Shown: positions 12,120 through 25,692, numbered from the stretch's first letter. The stretch: 64,000 nt of DNA from Prochilodus magdalenae (GCA_024036415.1 JAMWET010000748.1:219001-283000), one strand, 5' to 3'. A program made the numbers and translations. Notes: generated from the letters alone by a model not told the origin.

Positions 12120-12419
12120 GTACGCATTTGTTACTGCCTGCTTTTTTTCTTCTCTGTACCTCTTATGTGTTGTTTCTGTGCGGTGCATAAGTGAGTGTAT
12201 ATATGTGTGTGTGTGAGAGAGAGGTATTCTTTCCACAGTCTGTGAGAACCACAGGCTATATGGCAGTATGTTGTTCCTTCGTTTTTTCATCAACTTTCCT
12301 CCATGCTGTTAAATATTGCGTACGAAAGCAAAGTCACTGTTTACCCTGAACATCCACACCACAGTGCCATCACAGATTATCACTCCGATAAAATATCATC
12401 TTTTATCATTGTCCATGTG

Positions 12420-12425
12420 TGCATG
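12420..12425 (+). promoter_or_regulatory. UGCAUG motif downstream of microexon e24a
   Basis: TGCATG lies 301 nt past the end of the SFMG microexon, just before an hAT-like repeat. Rbfox binding downstream of a cassette exon typically enhances inclusion. Weak evidence on its own. Confidence 0.3.
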
Positions 12426-12441
12426 CGCTGTCTTGTGGATT

Positions 12442-12783
12442 AGGGCTGCACAGTATATTGTTTTTTGATTGCAGTGCAGGCTGAGATCCTTCCAGTACAG
12501 CAGGTTATGTGGTGACCACACCGGCAGTCTCGCTTAAACCACAGTGTAAATGAAAGTGAGCATGTTCTTGCTATAGTCTGGTAGTTCTGGATGAGGTTTG
12601 GTAGTTTACAGGTTTACAGATTTAATAAATGTAATGTTTACAGCTCACATGCTTCTTTTTGTCGGTCTAGTAAAGCAGCTAAATGCCGATCATTTAAGGC
12701 ATAAACACTGCAAGGCATATTGCAGTCACTGTATGAAGCAATAGAATGGCAACATGATATTGGTTCTACATAGTGCAGCCCTG
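12442..12783. mobile_element. hAT-like MITE
   Basis: Left end TAGGGCTGCACAGTATATTG and right end CTACATAGTGCAGCCCTG form terminal inverted repeats of the GGGCTGCA type typical of hAT elements. There is no coding capacity in the roughly 340 bp between. Confidence 0.6.
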
Positions 12784-12824
12784 CTGTGAACAAAAGGAAA
12801 TCTGATGCGCCAAAATCATCAATT

Positions 12825-12931
12825 CGTTATTATTAGAGGTGGACGAAGTACACAAACCATGTACTTAAGTTGAGTAGAGATCCCTAAGGTAAAGCACTGC
12901 TCCAGTAAAAGTAGAAGTACCTACCGTTAGA
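12825..12931. repeat. Fish dispersed repeat flanking the 54-bp array
   Basis: AGAGGTGGACGAAGTACACA, TACTTAAGTTGAGTAGAG and CCAGTAAAAGTAGAAGTACC match a common teleost interspersed repeat pattern. The minisatellite that follows seems to have expanded from inside this element. Confidence 0.5.
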
Positions 12932-14835
12932 CACTTACTGAGTTACTGTACACACTACTTACAGTACACTAACACATTACACTTACTGAGTTACTGTACA
13001 CCAACACACTACTTGCAGCACACTAACGCATTACACTTACTGAGTTACTGTACACCAACACACTACTTACAGTACACTAACACATTACACTTACTGAGTT
13101 ACTGTACACCAACACACTACTTACAGTACACTAACACATTACACTTACTGAGTTACTGTACACCAACACACTACTTACAGCACACTAACACATTACACTT
13201 ACTGAGTTACTGTACAACAACACACTACTTACAGTACACTAACACACTACACTTACTGAGTTACTCTACCCCGACACACTACTTACAGCACACTAACGCA
13301 TTACACTTACTGAGTTACTGTACACCAACACACTACTTACAGTACACTAACACACTACACTTACTGAGTTACTGTACACCAACACACTACTTACAGTACA
13401 CTAACACATTACACTTACTGAGTTACTGTACACCAACACACTACTTACAGTACACTAACGCATTACACTTACTGAGTTACTGTACACCAACACACTACTT
13501 ACAGTACACTAACACACTACACTTACTGAGTTACTGTACACCAACACACTACTTACAGTACACTAACACATTACACTTACTGAGTTACTGTAAACCGACA
13601 CGCTACTTACAGTACACTAACACACTACACTTACTGAGCTACTGTAAACCGACACGCTACTTACAGTACACTAACACATTACACTTACTGAGTTACTGTA
13701 CACCAACACACTACTTACAGTACACTAACACACTACACTTACTGAGCTACTGTAAACCGACACGCTACTTACAGTACACTAACACATTACACTTACTGAG
13801 TTACTGTACACCAACACGCTACTTACAGTACACTAACACATTACACTTACTGAGTTACTGTACACCGACACGCTACTTACAGTACACTAACACATTACAC
13901 TTACTGAGCTACTGTACACCAACACACTACTTACAGTACACTAACACATTACACTTACTGAGTTACTGTACACCAACACACTACTTACAGTACACTAACA
14001 CATTACACTTACTGAGTTACTGTACACCAACACGCTACTTACAGTACACTAACACACTACACTTACTGAGTTACTGTACACCAACACGCTACTTACAGTA
14101 CACTAACACACTACACTTACTGAGCTACCGTACACCGACACGCTACTTACAGTACACTAACACACTACACTTACTGAGCTACCGTACACCGACACGCTAC
14201 TTACAGTACATTAACACACTACACTTACTGAGTTACCGTACACCGACACACTACTTACAGTACACTAACACACTACACTTACTGAGTTACCGTACACCAA
14301 CACACTACTTACAGTACACTAACACACTACACTTACTGAGTCACCGTACACCGACACACTACTTACAGTACACTAACACATTACACTTACTGAGTCACTG
14401 TACACCGACACACTACTTACAGTACACTAACACATTACACTTACTGAGTTACTGTACACCAACACACTACTTACAGTACACTAACACACTACACTTACTG
14501 AGTTACTGTCCACCAACACACTACTTACAGTACACTAACGCATTACACTTACTGAGTTACTGTACACCAACACACTACTTACAGTACACTAACACATTAC
14601 ACTTACTGAGTTACTGTACACCAACACACTACTTACAGTACACTAACACACTACACTTACTGAGTTACTGTACACCAACACACTACTTACAGTACACTAA
14701 CACATTACACTTACTGAGTTACTGTACACCAACACGCTACTTACAGTACACTAACACATTACACTTACTGAGTTACTGTACACCAACACACTACTTACAG
14801 TACACTAACACATTACACTTACTGAGCTACTGTAT
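12932..14835. repeat. 54-bp minisatellite, about 35 copies
   Basis: Unit of 54 bp: ACTTACTGAGTTACTGTACA, CCAACACACTACTTACAG, TACACTAACACATTAC. The two halves resemble each other, so the unit is itself an old duplication. Because 54 is divisible by three, one frame stays open for 616 codons with an 18-residue period (HYLQYTNTLHLLSY). This is a repeat artefact, not a gene. Variants (CGACACGCT, GAGCTACCG) cluster in the middle and mark higher-order expansion. Confidence 0.96.
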
Positions 14836-14895
14836 ATGCCTGAGTCATTACAGTTTTCATTAGCATTTGTTGGAAAATCGCATGCAGGGAATGAA

Positions 14896-14941
<46 letters not shown>

Positions 14942-16015
14942 GTTCCTCTGTTTGGAATAAGTCTATGTATATGTATATATTTTATTTTGTTTAATCTGAT
15001 TTGTTAGAACAGAATTCCAATAATGTGTCATTTCATTTTTCCTTTCCCTACGTTAGATAAATGTCTTACTGTGGCCTATGCTTTATGTAACATCTCTCTT
15101 ATTATTTCATAGCTGTTATTCCTGCTCCTGTACCGGAGTTAAATGTCGTTTCTGTATTACCTCTGTTCTCCTTACGCTCTTTCTACAGCTCCGTCTGCTT
15201 CTAATGCTTCTTCTCTGTCTGTCCAGCTGCTTACGCCAGTGTATTTCTGTATTTGTCTGTGTCCTGTATCTGCATGTTTCTATCATTTGCTCTCCCTCAT
15301 CAGATCTCAGCAAAGTGTGACCAGGTGGGGACAGTCTTATCTCTATAGTTTCCCTGCACCCCATGACCCTTCCACACATGCTACCCCCCCAACCCCATTC
15401 CCCATCCCACTTAAAAGACGATGGTGCCCTTTAACCTACTCAGAAACCCCCCCTCTGGCCCTCTAAAGCTTCAGACGTACAACCCTTTAGTATCAGTCGT
15501 ACCATGATACTATTACTGTCATTGCCTTTAAAGGAAAACCATCACTTCTTCTCAAGACCATATGATTATATTATTCTGGTATTTTTTGGAACATGAAAAC
15601 GGTAAATAAAATGATATCTCAGGTTGAAGAGATATTCTTTCTATTCAAAATGTGTCTTTAAATACCAACCAGCAGTTCAGCAGTATAGAATCTTTATTAT
15701 AGATTCATTTTTAATTGAAAGCCAGCTAAGTGTGCTGCATTGAATGCTAATCCTAAACCTTGTTGCTAATGCTTATCACATTTTAAAATATTTTACAATG
15801 GGTTCTGTATGACTAGATTAATTTACCCTGCAAATAGTAAGGATTGCATATTTAATAGTGCTTCAGTAAAGCTAAAAAAAAAAAAAGTTGATTGACACGG
15901 TTGTGCTTTTAGACTAAAATTTTGGGGGTTAAAAAATAGCTTAAATTTCTTATTAATGGAAATTTTTGCAAACCCTCTTATTCTAATTAGCTTGTGGCCC
16001 AGTTAAACCATAATA
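14836..16015. other. Intron with (GT)n and pyrimidine-rich DNA
   Basis: A (GT)n run lies at about 14899-14938. 15070-15330 is pyrimidine-rich. There is a poly-A run near 15880. No gene recognised. Confidence 0.6.
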
Positions 16016-16880
16016 CTAGTTGAACTCCAGTGCAGCAATGAAAAGACCCCTTACAGCCTAAACACATTTCATACTAAGGTAAATTCACTCAACATGTGAC
16101 CTGTTCAAAATGCAGCGGCCCCAGTCACAGCCTAGCTGAACCCCCTTGGAGTGGTAAAACGTGAGGTCGGTTGTGGCCTAGTCAAACTCCCACACTGCAG
16201 TGACAAATGACCCTGCTCACAGCCATATCCAACCTTATAATGAGGTTACCCAACTTGTGACCCAGTCAAACTTCAATGCCACTGTAAAAGTGACCCTAGT
16301 TGCAGCCTAGCCAAACTCCTACAAACCTGCTCACACCCTGGTACAACTCTCATACTGCAGTGAAAACTGAGTCCGCTTGTGGCCATGTCAAACACACAGC
16401 AGTGAAATGTGACCTAATAAAATTCCCATACTGCGGTGAAAAGCGAGGCTATGCATTAGTCAAACTCCCATACTGTGCTTGCAGCCTAGTCATGCTCCCG
16501 TACTGCGGTAAAAAGTCCGACTCTAATACAGCAGTGAAAAATGACCCTGCTCGCGGCCAAGTCCAACTCCCAACACCACAGTGCAGAATGACCCTGGTCA
16601 TGGCCTAGTCCTCATAATGCAGTGAGAAATGACCCTACTTGTGACAAACTCTAACTCCAATACAGTGGTGAAAAATGACCACCCCACTCATGGCCTAGTC
16701 CAGTACTAGCAGAGCAGTGAAAAGTGACATCATGATCTATTTAAACCCCAACACTGCAGAGGAAAGCGACCTATTCGTGACCTAGTCAAACTAACAAACG
16801 GCCTGTTAAAAGCTTAACACCGCAATGAAAAATCATCAGGAGACCTAGTCGGACTCCACTGTCAGTGTTCTCATAACAGA
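16016..16880. repeat. Degenerate ~50-bp minisatellite
   Basis: Recurring modules GCAGTGAAAA, TGACCCTGCTC, TGGCCTAGTCAAACTCCCA and TACTGCAGTG repeat about every 45-55 bp with heavy divergence. It looks like an old tandem array now decaying. Confidence 0.8.
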
Positions 16881-17736
16881 CATAACCACACATGCAGAGA
16901 GCTAGGTAAATGTACTGTTACGAGTCTCGCCTGCTTCTTATTCGGATTGGCAGTGTATGCTACCCTTGCAGGGAATCGAAAAATTGTCCTGCTAAAACTA
17001 CACATGAAAAACACACTGACCAACAAATTGTCCAGTTTCCTCCTGCTTTAGGGGTGATGGGTGGAGCCTTTGGAAGCAATGGCAGAATAGGAGCTGATCT
17101 GTAACGCTACAGGACTGATCAGTGTACCAGAGCATGGGTGCTATGCATGTAGTAGCGCTAGTGACTCCTGATAGGAGAGAAAAAGTGATGAAGCCAATCA
17201 CAAAGCTGAGCTATGCTACATCTATTCATAACCCTGAGTCCTCCTCACTTCGTGTTATGGAGTGCAGGAACCTGGAGAAGATGTATTACACTGGCTGAGC
17301 ATTTTAAAAGCTAACTGCAGTAGTTTGTATATGGTGTATTTCCGTGATATTAGACTCTTAGATGCTTAGAGCAAAATCCTCCAGCTCACAGACTAGCCAT
17401 ATTGCCATTAGATACAGAGTCTCTCTCTCTCTTTCTATCTCTTTATCCTCTCTCCCTCTCTTTTCCTCTCTTAGCCTATCCTCGCTCCAGTTTCTCATTC
17501 ATCTCTGTTTTGGGACAGGTTTTTTTCAACGTTGAGAAGTTCTAAATATGGAATAGTTTGCATTCTCTATCATGCTTTTCTAAAAAACGATTTGTGACTC
17601 AGTCTATGAAATGAAACTTGAATTTCATGAGAGGAAAGTGCAATTTAACATCGCAAGAGCTCAGCTTAAACATATACCATATAATAAACACTGTATCTAT
17701 CATTTATAATATAGACCCACCCTACAATATAGAATC
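16881..17736. other. Intron sequence, nothing recognised
   Basis: Unique-looking intron. A CT-rich run at about 17410-17480 is the only simple sequence. Confidence 0.5.
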
Positions 17737-18424
17737 TACACTACCAGTCGAAAGCTTAGACACACCCATCTTAAAGACTCTACAGGCTTACACTTACCAG
17801 CCCCAACTGATGGGCATCTGAAACAATGCCCAGTTACATTTACATTTATGGCATTTAGCTGACGCTCTTATCCAGAGCGACTTACAAGGTTAATCATATT
17901 ACAGGTGGGCCAATGTAGTGTTAGGAGTCTTGCCCAAGGACTCTTATTAATGTAGCACAGCATAGTCACCCAGACCGGGATTTGAACCGCAGTCTCCCAC
18001 ATGTAGAGATGGCACTCTGGGTAGTGGTGTTACCCAGTTATACCACATATACTCTTGATGTATCACAGTATTATGCTGGTGCCATATCTCCACCTTTGCC
18101 TGTACAAAATAACTTTGATCTTTTGTCTGCACAGTTTAAACGCTCTAGTTCTTCTTTCAGTTTAGTTACTATTCATGATGCACAGGCCAATAGAATTGGT
18201 CCAAATAGCTTCGAAAGAAGCAGCAGGTTAAGAAGCTTTCCTCCTGTAAAGTTCCATTTTGAAGGTTTTAAGGTGCACTGTATAATTCTATAAGTGAAAT
18301 AGTTGTTGCTGTGTTATAGTTATATATGCTATGTTGAGGTCCTTACTTTAAAGTACAGCATTAAGCTAAAAATAAGGAACACCTTTGATGAGTAGCAGTG
18401 TCCAAACTTTTGGCTGGTACTGTA
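17737..18424. mobile_element. Non-autonomous Tc1-like element with nested SINE-like insert
   Basis: Left end TACACTACCAGTCGAAAGCT and right end GTCCAAACTTTTGGCTGGTA plus CTGTA form Tc1-type inverted repeats. No transposase frame remains. A SINE-like piece is inserted at 17826-18056. The right half matches 23517-23735. Confidence 0.72.
17826..18056 (+). repeat. SINE-like element
   Basis: TTACATTTACATTTATGGCA, TTTAGCTGACGCTCTTATCC and AGAGCGACTTACAAG, then CGGGATTTGAACCGCAG. This is a very common teleost retroposon-type module. Relatives at 38301-38352 and 46489-46850. Confidence 0.7.
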
Positions 18425-19115
<691 letters not shown>

Positions 19116-19159
19116 TAAAGATATATCCACATTCCACAGATATTGAATCACAGTGCTGC

Positions 19160-19500
19160 TGCTTCTGCAATACATGTAAATTTATGGGATTTCAAGTTTC
19201 AGGTTTCAGGTTTATTTGTCATATGCACGACATGGCAGGACATTTATGCATTGAAATGCCTGTGGTGAGGCTCAGGTTGGTGCTCTACGGGAGGACAAAA
19301 CTATATACATACTAAACATTAAAATAAAGAGATATAAAAGTTATATTAAATAAATACAAACTACACAAAATACAGAATATACACAGAGACGCTGACCTCG
19401 TCTCTGTAGGCAGTCTCGTCTCCATCTGTGATGAGGCCTAGGATGGTGGTGTCATCAGCAAACTTGAAGATGGTGATTTGCTTCCAGAATCTCTTATGGT
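19160..19500 (-). mobile_element. 5'-truncated LINE fragment with reverse transcriptase FADD box
   Basis: On the minus strand, 19410-19490 reads ITIFKFADDTTILGLITDGD. This contains the FADD form of the YXDD catalytic box of non-LTR reverse transcriptases (L2/Rex-like in fish). The rest, AGGTTTATTTGTCATATGCA and A-rich sequence, looks like a LINE 3' region. A relic. Confidence 0.75.
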
Positions 19501-21207
19501 GATGTTGTACTGGGTACAGTGCACTGCTTACTGCTTCCGTATTCAGTATAGACTATAACAGGAATGGATTTATATGGTTATATGTTCAACAATATTAATA
19601 AATCATGTATAGTCTATATTAAATTGGATCTGGTGCTTGTATTCTACTCGTGCCTTGGTCGTAGAGGTGACAAAGAAACCAAAAGTGTTTTTCAAAGGTT
19701 AACAAAGACAGTGTAAATGCCTTTTGGGGTCAAAACAAGTAAAATCTACTGCACCAGTGTTTACACTGTGTTTTAGCTTGATGCGCTGTGTCTAAGTACT
19801 GTGCACGGAAATTGTAAGCAAGTGAGTTCTAGTCTACCTTCTGCCACTTGCTACAAATGGCATGAAAATGGCCAAACAAACAAATAAATCCATTTTGCAC
19901 ATAGCTAAACATAGATATATTATTGGAGAATGAAGTAATTGGCAGCCCTGTATATCTAGGCTATATTGTATTAGCAATGCAGTGACAGATCTAATTGGAC
20001 CTGTAGCTCTCAACATCAAAGTCTTTGGATTGGATTGGATTGGATTGGATTGGGGGCCCAAGTCCTTGTGCCCGGTCCTTGAGGTTATGGAAAACACTAC
20101 AGAAAGCTAATTCACAAAGCCAATTAAATAACGAAAGAACACCAATGACCACAATACCTGAACAGAAAGAAATAAAAGACATGGGGAACATGGAGAGAAT
20201 AAGAACACGGAACCACAAACAAGGATGTGACACCTATGGTATGGTTTACCATTCAGATCCACCTTCATATTAAAGTGCTCCCCGAAATCCTTCATTACCT
20301 GGATCAGGTGTGTTAGATTAGGGCTGGAGCTAGACTCTGCAGGGTGGTAGACCTCCAGGACGAGGACATAGCACTCCTGTTTTAATGAGTTCTGTTGAGT
20401 TCTGCTTTAGGAGGGATGGTTATTGCATATGTGGCAGACACATCTGCGTTTGGTGCAGCTGGATCTCCACTGCAAAACATCTTCTGAGATGTCTGAGCAA
20501 TCAGATAGCGATCTGTGTACTGCATCTTTGGCTGCTGTTGCAAGCTTTAAGGTTTTACACAATCAGAATAGCCTCTGAGAATAAAGTGCTACTGTCCTGT
20601 CTGTGCGACAGTCCACCTGTGGATGCACAGGCAGTAATCTGAAAGCTAAATAGATGACTTAGAGTGAAGCTATTATGCTTTAGAGCTCTCCATGTCGGTT
20701 ATCTCTAAGCTGCATTACAGCCCTGCTAGGTAAGGAAATGAATTAGATTTGAATGCTAATAAAGTAATATTCCATGCCATACATGGGATATTCAGCATTA
20801 GCTTATATTTCTCTTACCAGGAAGCAGACAAAAGGTAACTCACCTGAATCGAAGGTGTTCACACAGTCCACAATAGAAAGATCATCACAGATAGAATTCC
20901 ACATCTCGGATAATTCTAGTGAAGGATGAAAGTGGTGAAAGTTCAGTTCTTGATGCATCTTACAAGTTGTGTCTCTTGTCATACGTTCTGTCATCAGCCA
21001 TAAAGTGGCATTTGGTAGTCAGTGAGCGTTACCACATCAGGATGACTGATTTTGATTTCTGATGAGTTGTCGTCATAACAAATGCTTTACCAGAAACACA
21101 GCGCAGTTGATCTAGTGCACACATGGATTTAACAACGACAGTGTTACTGGGTGTCTCTGCAAGTGCTGTTGTTGCACTACACGAGCTGTGTTTGTGTGCT
21201 CCCTCAG
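19501..21207. other. Intron between exons 25 and 26
   Basis: Mostly unique. A pentanucleotide (ATTGG)n lies at 20026-20054. No gene seen. Confidence 0.6.
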
Positions 21208-21368
21208 GCGGTGTTTGACTGCGTGGTGAACTCCCTGAAAAATGTGCTCAACATCCTCATCGTCTACATCCTCTTCATGTTCATCTTCGCTGTCATTGCT
21301 GTGCAGCTGTTTAAGGGCAAATTCTTCTACTGCACGGACGAATCCAAAGCTCTGGAGAAAGACTGCAG
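21208..21368 (+). CDS. cacna1b: cacna1b exon ~26: S4-S5 linker, IIIS5, start of turret
   Basis: Acceptor ccctcag, donor gtaacg; phase 0 to phase 2. It encodes [15 protein letters not shown], an S5 helix with [18 protein letters not shown], and the turret start [21 protein letters not shown] and ESKALEKDC are closer to Cav2.2 than to Cav2.1. Confidence 0.96.
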
Positions 21369-21699
21369 GTAACGCTGCTCTCCTGTACCCTCGAACCAGC
21401 ATGTTCTTTGTTCTCCTTCTGACTGTAACCCTGTATTCGGTCATCTGTTTAACCCTACAGAACCCATATATGTTTAATATAGAGCATCGTCTCTGTCACT
21501 GTGAAACCTGATATCTCCATATTTCATTTTTAAGCAGAAACTGAAACCACCAGCTGATCTTTACAAAGACAACCATGCCTTTAAGTAGTGTGTTTTTACT
21601 TTAACGTCTCTTGTAATTATAAAAGTTGTTTTTTTGATTCCTGTCTGACACTTTTTAGAAAGGTATTTGACAGTGATCAAAAATCATAAAATGATTCAG

Positions 21700-21727
21700 C
21701 TCCCCAGCGCACGTATTTATATATAAT

Positions 21728-21798
<71 letters not shown>

Positions 21799-22500
21799 TC
21801 CAAGAGGGAAATTCAAGGCATCCAGTAGCAGATGTACAAACTACACAGAAGTAACAACAGAAGCAAGATAGAGTTGTACAGATAAAGACAGAGATACAAC
21901 ATAAAGTATGAAAGTATAAAAATAGAGTCCTTAGTGTCTGTGTAAAGTAAAGTGTAAAGTATAGATGGAGGTAGTGGTATACCATTGCTGAGCAAATTAA
22001 GAAGATGGCTGGTGTCAGCCATACAGACAGTGCAAGTACGCAGAAACATAAATAATTTATCAGTGCAAAATGTGTAAACAGTGGTACAGAACAGTGGAAT
22101 AATAAAATATAAATAGATATAGGGCAATTAGGAGGGAGTGTGTCCATTGGAGTGACCGGAATAAAAGAGTGTCCAGAGTTTTCATTTCCTGTGCTGGGAG
22201 GAGTTGAACAGTCTTATGGCTTGAGGGACAAAAGACTTCCTGAGTCTGTCTGTGGAGCAGGACTGGGACAGCAGTCTGCCACTGAATGAGCTCCTCTGCC
22301 TGGTGATCGTGCTGTGCAGAGGATGGTGAGCATTGTCCATGATGTTCAGCAGCTTGTTGAGGGCTCTCCTCTCTGCCAGTGGTGTTAAGGACTCCAGCTC
22401 TAGTCCCAGCACAGAACCAGCTTTGCTCACCAGCCTGTCGAGTCGTCCAGCATCCCTCCTGCTGATACTGCCTCCCCAACACACTACAGCATAGAAGATA
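21700..22500 (-). mobile_element. LINE 3' end with (TCTA)n tail
   Basis: The minus strand from about 22484 down to 22182 encodes a typical fish non-LTR ORF2 C-terminus: CWGGSISRRDAGRLDRLV, RALNKLLNIMDNAHHPLHS, SSFSGRLLSQSCSTDRLRKS, FVPQAIRLFN. It ends in GAATTTCCCTCTTGGAATC and a (TCTA)n array at 21728-21797. Rex/L2-like, 5'-truncated, not functional. Confidence 0.85.
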
Positions 22501-23394
22501 ATAACCTTTTAATCACAAACTGTATTATAAAAATATGATTAAATACGATTCCCTATTAATCCTACAGCAGTTTGGCTCGCTCATTCATATTCAAGAGACC
22601 TAGATTAGTGATGAATGTACATTTGGCTGCCAAATTGGCGCTTTCTCTCTGCAAATGAATGCTTAAAAGGTAATACCGAAAAGGTTGAGGCTTCCTGCAA
22701 AATTTCCAACAATATCCACTTTATGGGCTGTGGCAAAACTGTACCTGTGTATTAATGGGAGTAAAAGTTTTAAGACTTAATTATGTTCTATTGTGGGATT
22801 GGGCATAGCCGTTTGAATAAGTGTACATTTAAACTAATCACGGTATTTAAATAACTTAATTAAAGTGTCTAAAAAAGGCATATGTCATTTGGAATAAATA
22901 AATAAATAAATAAATAAATAAAGCCTTATCTTGTCATAAATGTCCTATGTGCATTCATCAAATCCACTGAGGCAAAATGTCTGTAAACATAACACATGGA
23001 ACCCGTAATGTGTCTTAGCTTTTAGCAGGCCAGCTTCACAAGTGGCTTAGATAGCTAACATGCTAATTAGGAACCAGATAGCATGCGGATGTGTCCACCT
23101 TTGGCACAGATACAGTAGTACTTTCGGCGGATGTGTAGCCCTAATCTGCTGCGTACGTGGCCCACATCTTGCAAGCGGGAGCGGTTGGCTGAAGCGCCGT
23201 CAACCCATGCGGCGAGTGGGCCAGATAAGACAGGGGAAAGTGGGCCAGACTTGGACCAGAACAGGTTTGCTGTCTGGGGAAGTTCAGTCAATGAAAAGGC
23301 TTTCGATAACAATGTTTCCTGAAGAATTCCCTTAAAAAGGGCAAAGCAGCGGAAAGAGTATGTTATGTTAGCTCACCAGATCAAACAGTCACCT
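22501..23394. other. Intron sequence, little recognised
   Basis: (AAAT)n at about 22896-22921; otherwise unique-looking, including a somewhat GC-rich patch at 23140-23260. No gene seen. Confidence 0.5.
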
Positions 23395-23740
23395 TCCATG
23401 TTTAAGGGGGCAGTAACTTTAGGCTCCTGCAGATAGCATGTCACAAGAATGATGGGTCTATGAATACCTGCATGGTGTGTGACGGGATTCATAGATTGCG
23501 ATAAGGTCAATGTAAAAGCTGTAGGTCCCTTTCAGTTTAGTGAATATTCATCATGGACAGACCGATAGAATTGGTACAATATTTAATTTTGAAGGTTTTA
23601 TGGTGGACTGTATAATTCCATGAGTGGTATTTTATAGTTTGATGTCTTTAATCTACAGTAAAGCATTAAGATAATAAAAAATAAGGAGGACCTTTTATGA
23701 GTAGCCATGTCTAAACTTTTGTACGTCGGTGCTAATGCCA
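23395..23740. repeat. Composite of two dispersed repeats
   Basis: 23395-23510 matches the 5' part of the element at 5993-6105 (TGACGGGATTCATAGATTG). 23517-23735 matches the right half of the Tc1-like element at 17737-18424, including the terminal GTCTAAACTTTTGTACG. Confidence 0.65.
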
Positions 23741-24013
23741 CAGTATCACAAACAGCTCCTTTAATTATAAACTGTATACAGATATTAGAAAATAATAACG
23801 TATGACCGCATTGGTACATTAAACATAAAATCGTGTTGTATGCATTTGGTATATTAAACAAAATCTGTAAGAAATTTGTGGCAAATATATGTAGCATGTT
23901 TTAATCTTTAATCTTTAAACACTTAAGCCTTTTTACTTCTTTTTGGACCCGTTCCTTTCAAGAACACCTGGCTAATCATTCCAGTTTTCTGCTCTATTGC
24001 CGTGTCTTCTCAG

Positions 24014-24151
24014 GGGTCAGTTTCTGGATTACGACGACGACGAGGTGGCCGCCAAGCCCCGGGAGTGGAAGAAATACGACTTTCACTATGACAACGTGCT
24101 GTGGGCTTTTCTCACCCTCTTCACCGTGTCCACTGGAGAAGGCTGGCCAAT
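24014..24151 (+). CDS. cacna1b: cacna1b exon ~27: domain III turret and pore loop
   Basis: Acceptor ttctcag; the donor gtgggt is weaker than its neighbours. Both ends are in phase 2. It encodes an acidic turret with LDYDDDEV, then [15 protein letters not shown] and [11 protein letters not shown]. The Glu of TGEGW is the domain III selectivity-filter residue of the EEEE locus. The acidic DDDE run lies in the extracellular turret, the region known for omega-conotoxin binding in Cav2.2. Confidence 0.96.
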
Positions 24152-24892
24152 GTGGGTTCCACAGCACATTCGGCAGAGCCGGCTCACAGAAGAGCACACA
24201 CAATTAGACAGAGTGCAGTTTGTCTTGTTAGATCGCAGTTACTCACCCAAAGCCATTTCATAGCGTTCCATTAACTAGCATTAATATCATAACAGAGAGA
24301 TTTGCACTGTTGAACGAGCTGCATAGACCCCAGGGCTTTGTGTGTGGGTGTATGTGTGTGTGGAAAAGTACAGGGGTGTGAGGAAGTGTGTCTGCCTGCA
24401 TAACTATACAGGCATGTGTATGCGTGACACTGTGTGCGGAGGTGGATGGGTGGCATGTACATGCATGCACATGGAGCATGCTGTGAGTGTGACACATGCT
24501 CTGCTGAAAAAGAGCGATAGGCCGTGTAATCAGAGCTGATGTATATAGACTGACCACATCAGCACCGCTAAGAGATGCATCTTCTACAGGGAACATGGCA
24601 TATCTCTGCACATTGGGTTTCCCAGTGTCCCTGAATATAAAGCACAGTGTATCAAGTGTGCCATTACTTATGCATTGGACACGTGTAGTATTTTACAGTG
24701 TATTCAGAAACTAAATTTGGACACTAAAAAAAGAAGGGGGGCAAATCCTTACATACAGCCATGTGATAGATTAACAGCAGTGGTGGCTGGTGGTCAGGTT
24801 TAGGTATTAAGCGCTATGGCAGGTACAGAATATGCTGAAGGCATGGTGTCCATAGATGAATGCCCAACACTTGTTTGTGTGTATGTGTGCAG
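24152..24892. other. Intron between exons 27 and 28
   Basis: A GT/CA-rich stretch (24330-24500) and unique DNA. No gene. Confidence 0.6.
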
Positions 24893-25094
24893 GGTGCTGA
24901 AACACTCTGTAGATGCCACCTATGAGGACCAGGGGCCAAGTCCAGGCTACCGCATGGAGACCTCCATATTCTATGTGGTCTACTTTGTGGTCTTTCCTTT
25001 TTTCTTCGTCAACATCTTTGTGGCCTTGATCATCATCACCTTCCAGGAGCAGGGAGACAAGGCCATGTCTGAGTGCAGCCTGGAGAAGAACGAG
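24893..25094 (+). CDS. cacna1b: cacna1b exon ~28: post-pore segment and IIIS6
   Basis: Acceptor gtgtgcag, donor gtacac; phase 2 to phase 0. It encodes [20 protein letters not shown], the IIIS6 helix with [18 protein letters not shown], and the start of the III-IV linker, [24 protein letters not shown] is a Cav2.2-type match. A very long CTA-rich repeat begins about 30 nt past the donor. Confidence 0.97.
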
Positions 25095-25123
25095 GTACAC
25101 AGACCAGTGCTCAACAGATTTCA

Positions 25124-25360
25124 CTACTGCTACCACCATCACTGCTACTACTACCACTACTGCTGCTACTACTACTACCACTACCACTGCCACTACTGCT
25201 ACTGCTACTACTACTACTACTACCACTACTACTGCTACCACCACCACTGCCACTACTACCACTACTGCTACTACTACTACTACTACCACTACCACTACTA
25301 CTACTGCTACTACTACTATTACTACTACTACAACCACTACTACTACTACTGCTACCACTA

Positions 25361-25395
<35 letters not shown>

Positions 25396-25660
25396 GCTAC
25401 CACCACCACTACCACTACTACCACTACTACTACTGCTACTACTACTACTACTACTGCTACTTTTACTACTACTACTACTGCTACCACCACCACTACCACT
25501 ACTACCACTACTACTACTACTACTGCTACCACCACCACTACTGCTGCTACTACTACTACTACTGCTACCACCACCACCACTACTACTACTACTGCTACTA
25601 CTACTACTACCACTACCACTACTACTACTGCTAGTACTACCACTACTACCACTACCACTA

Positions 25661-25692
<32 letters not shown>

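Noticed and set aside
11817..12293. 158-codon minus-strand frame rich in Lys/Glu/Arg
   Set aside because: It is antisense to the pyrimidine tract and microexon e24a; low complexity, no support.
13013..14863. 616-codon open frame on the + strand
   Set aside because: It consists only of the 54-bp minisatellite, whose length is a multiple of three. No family resemblance and no splice or start context; lies in a channel intron.
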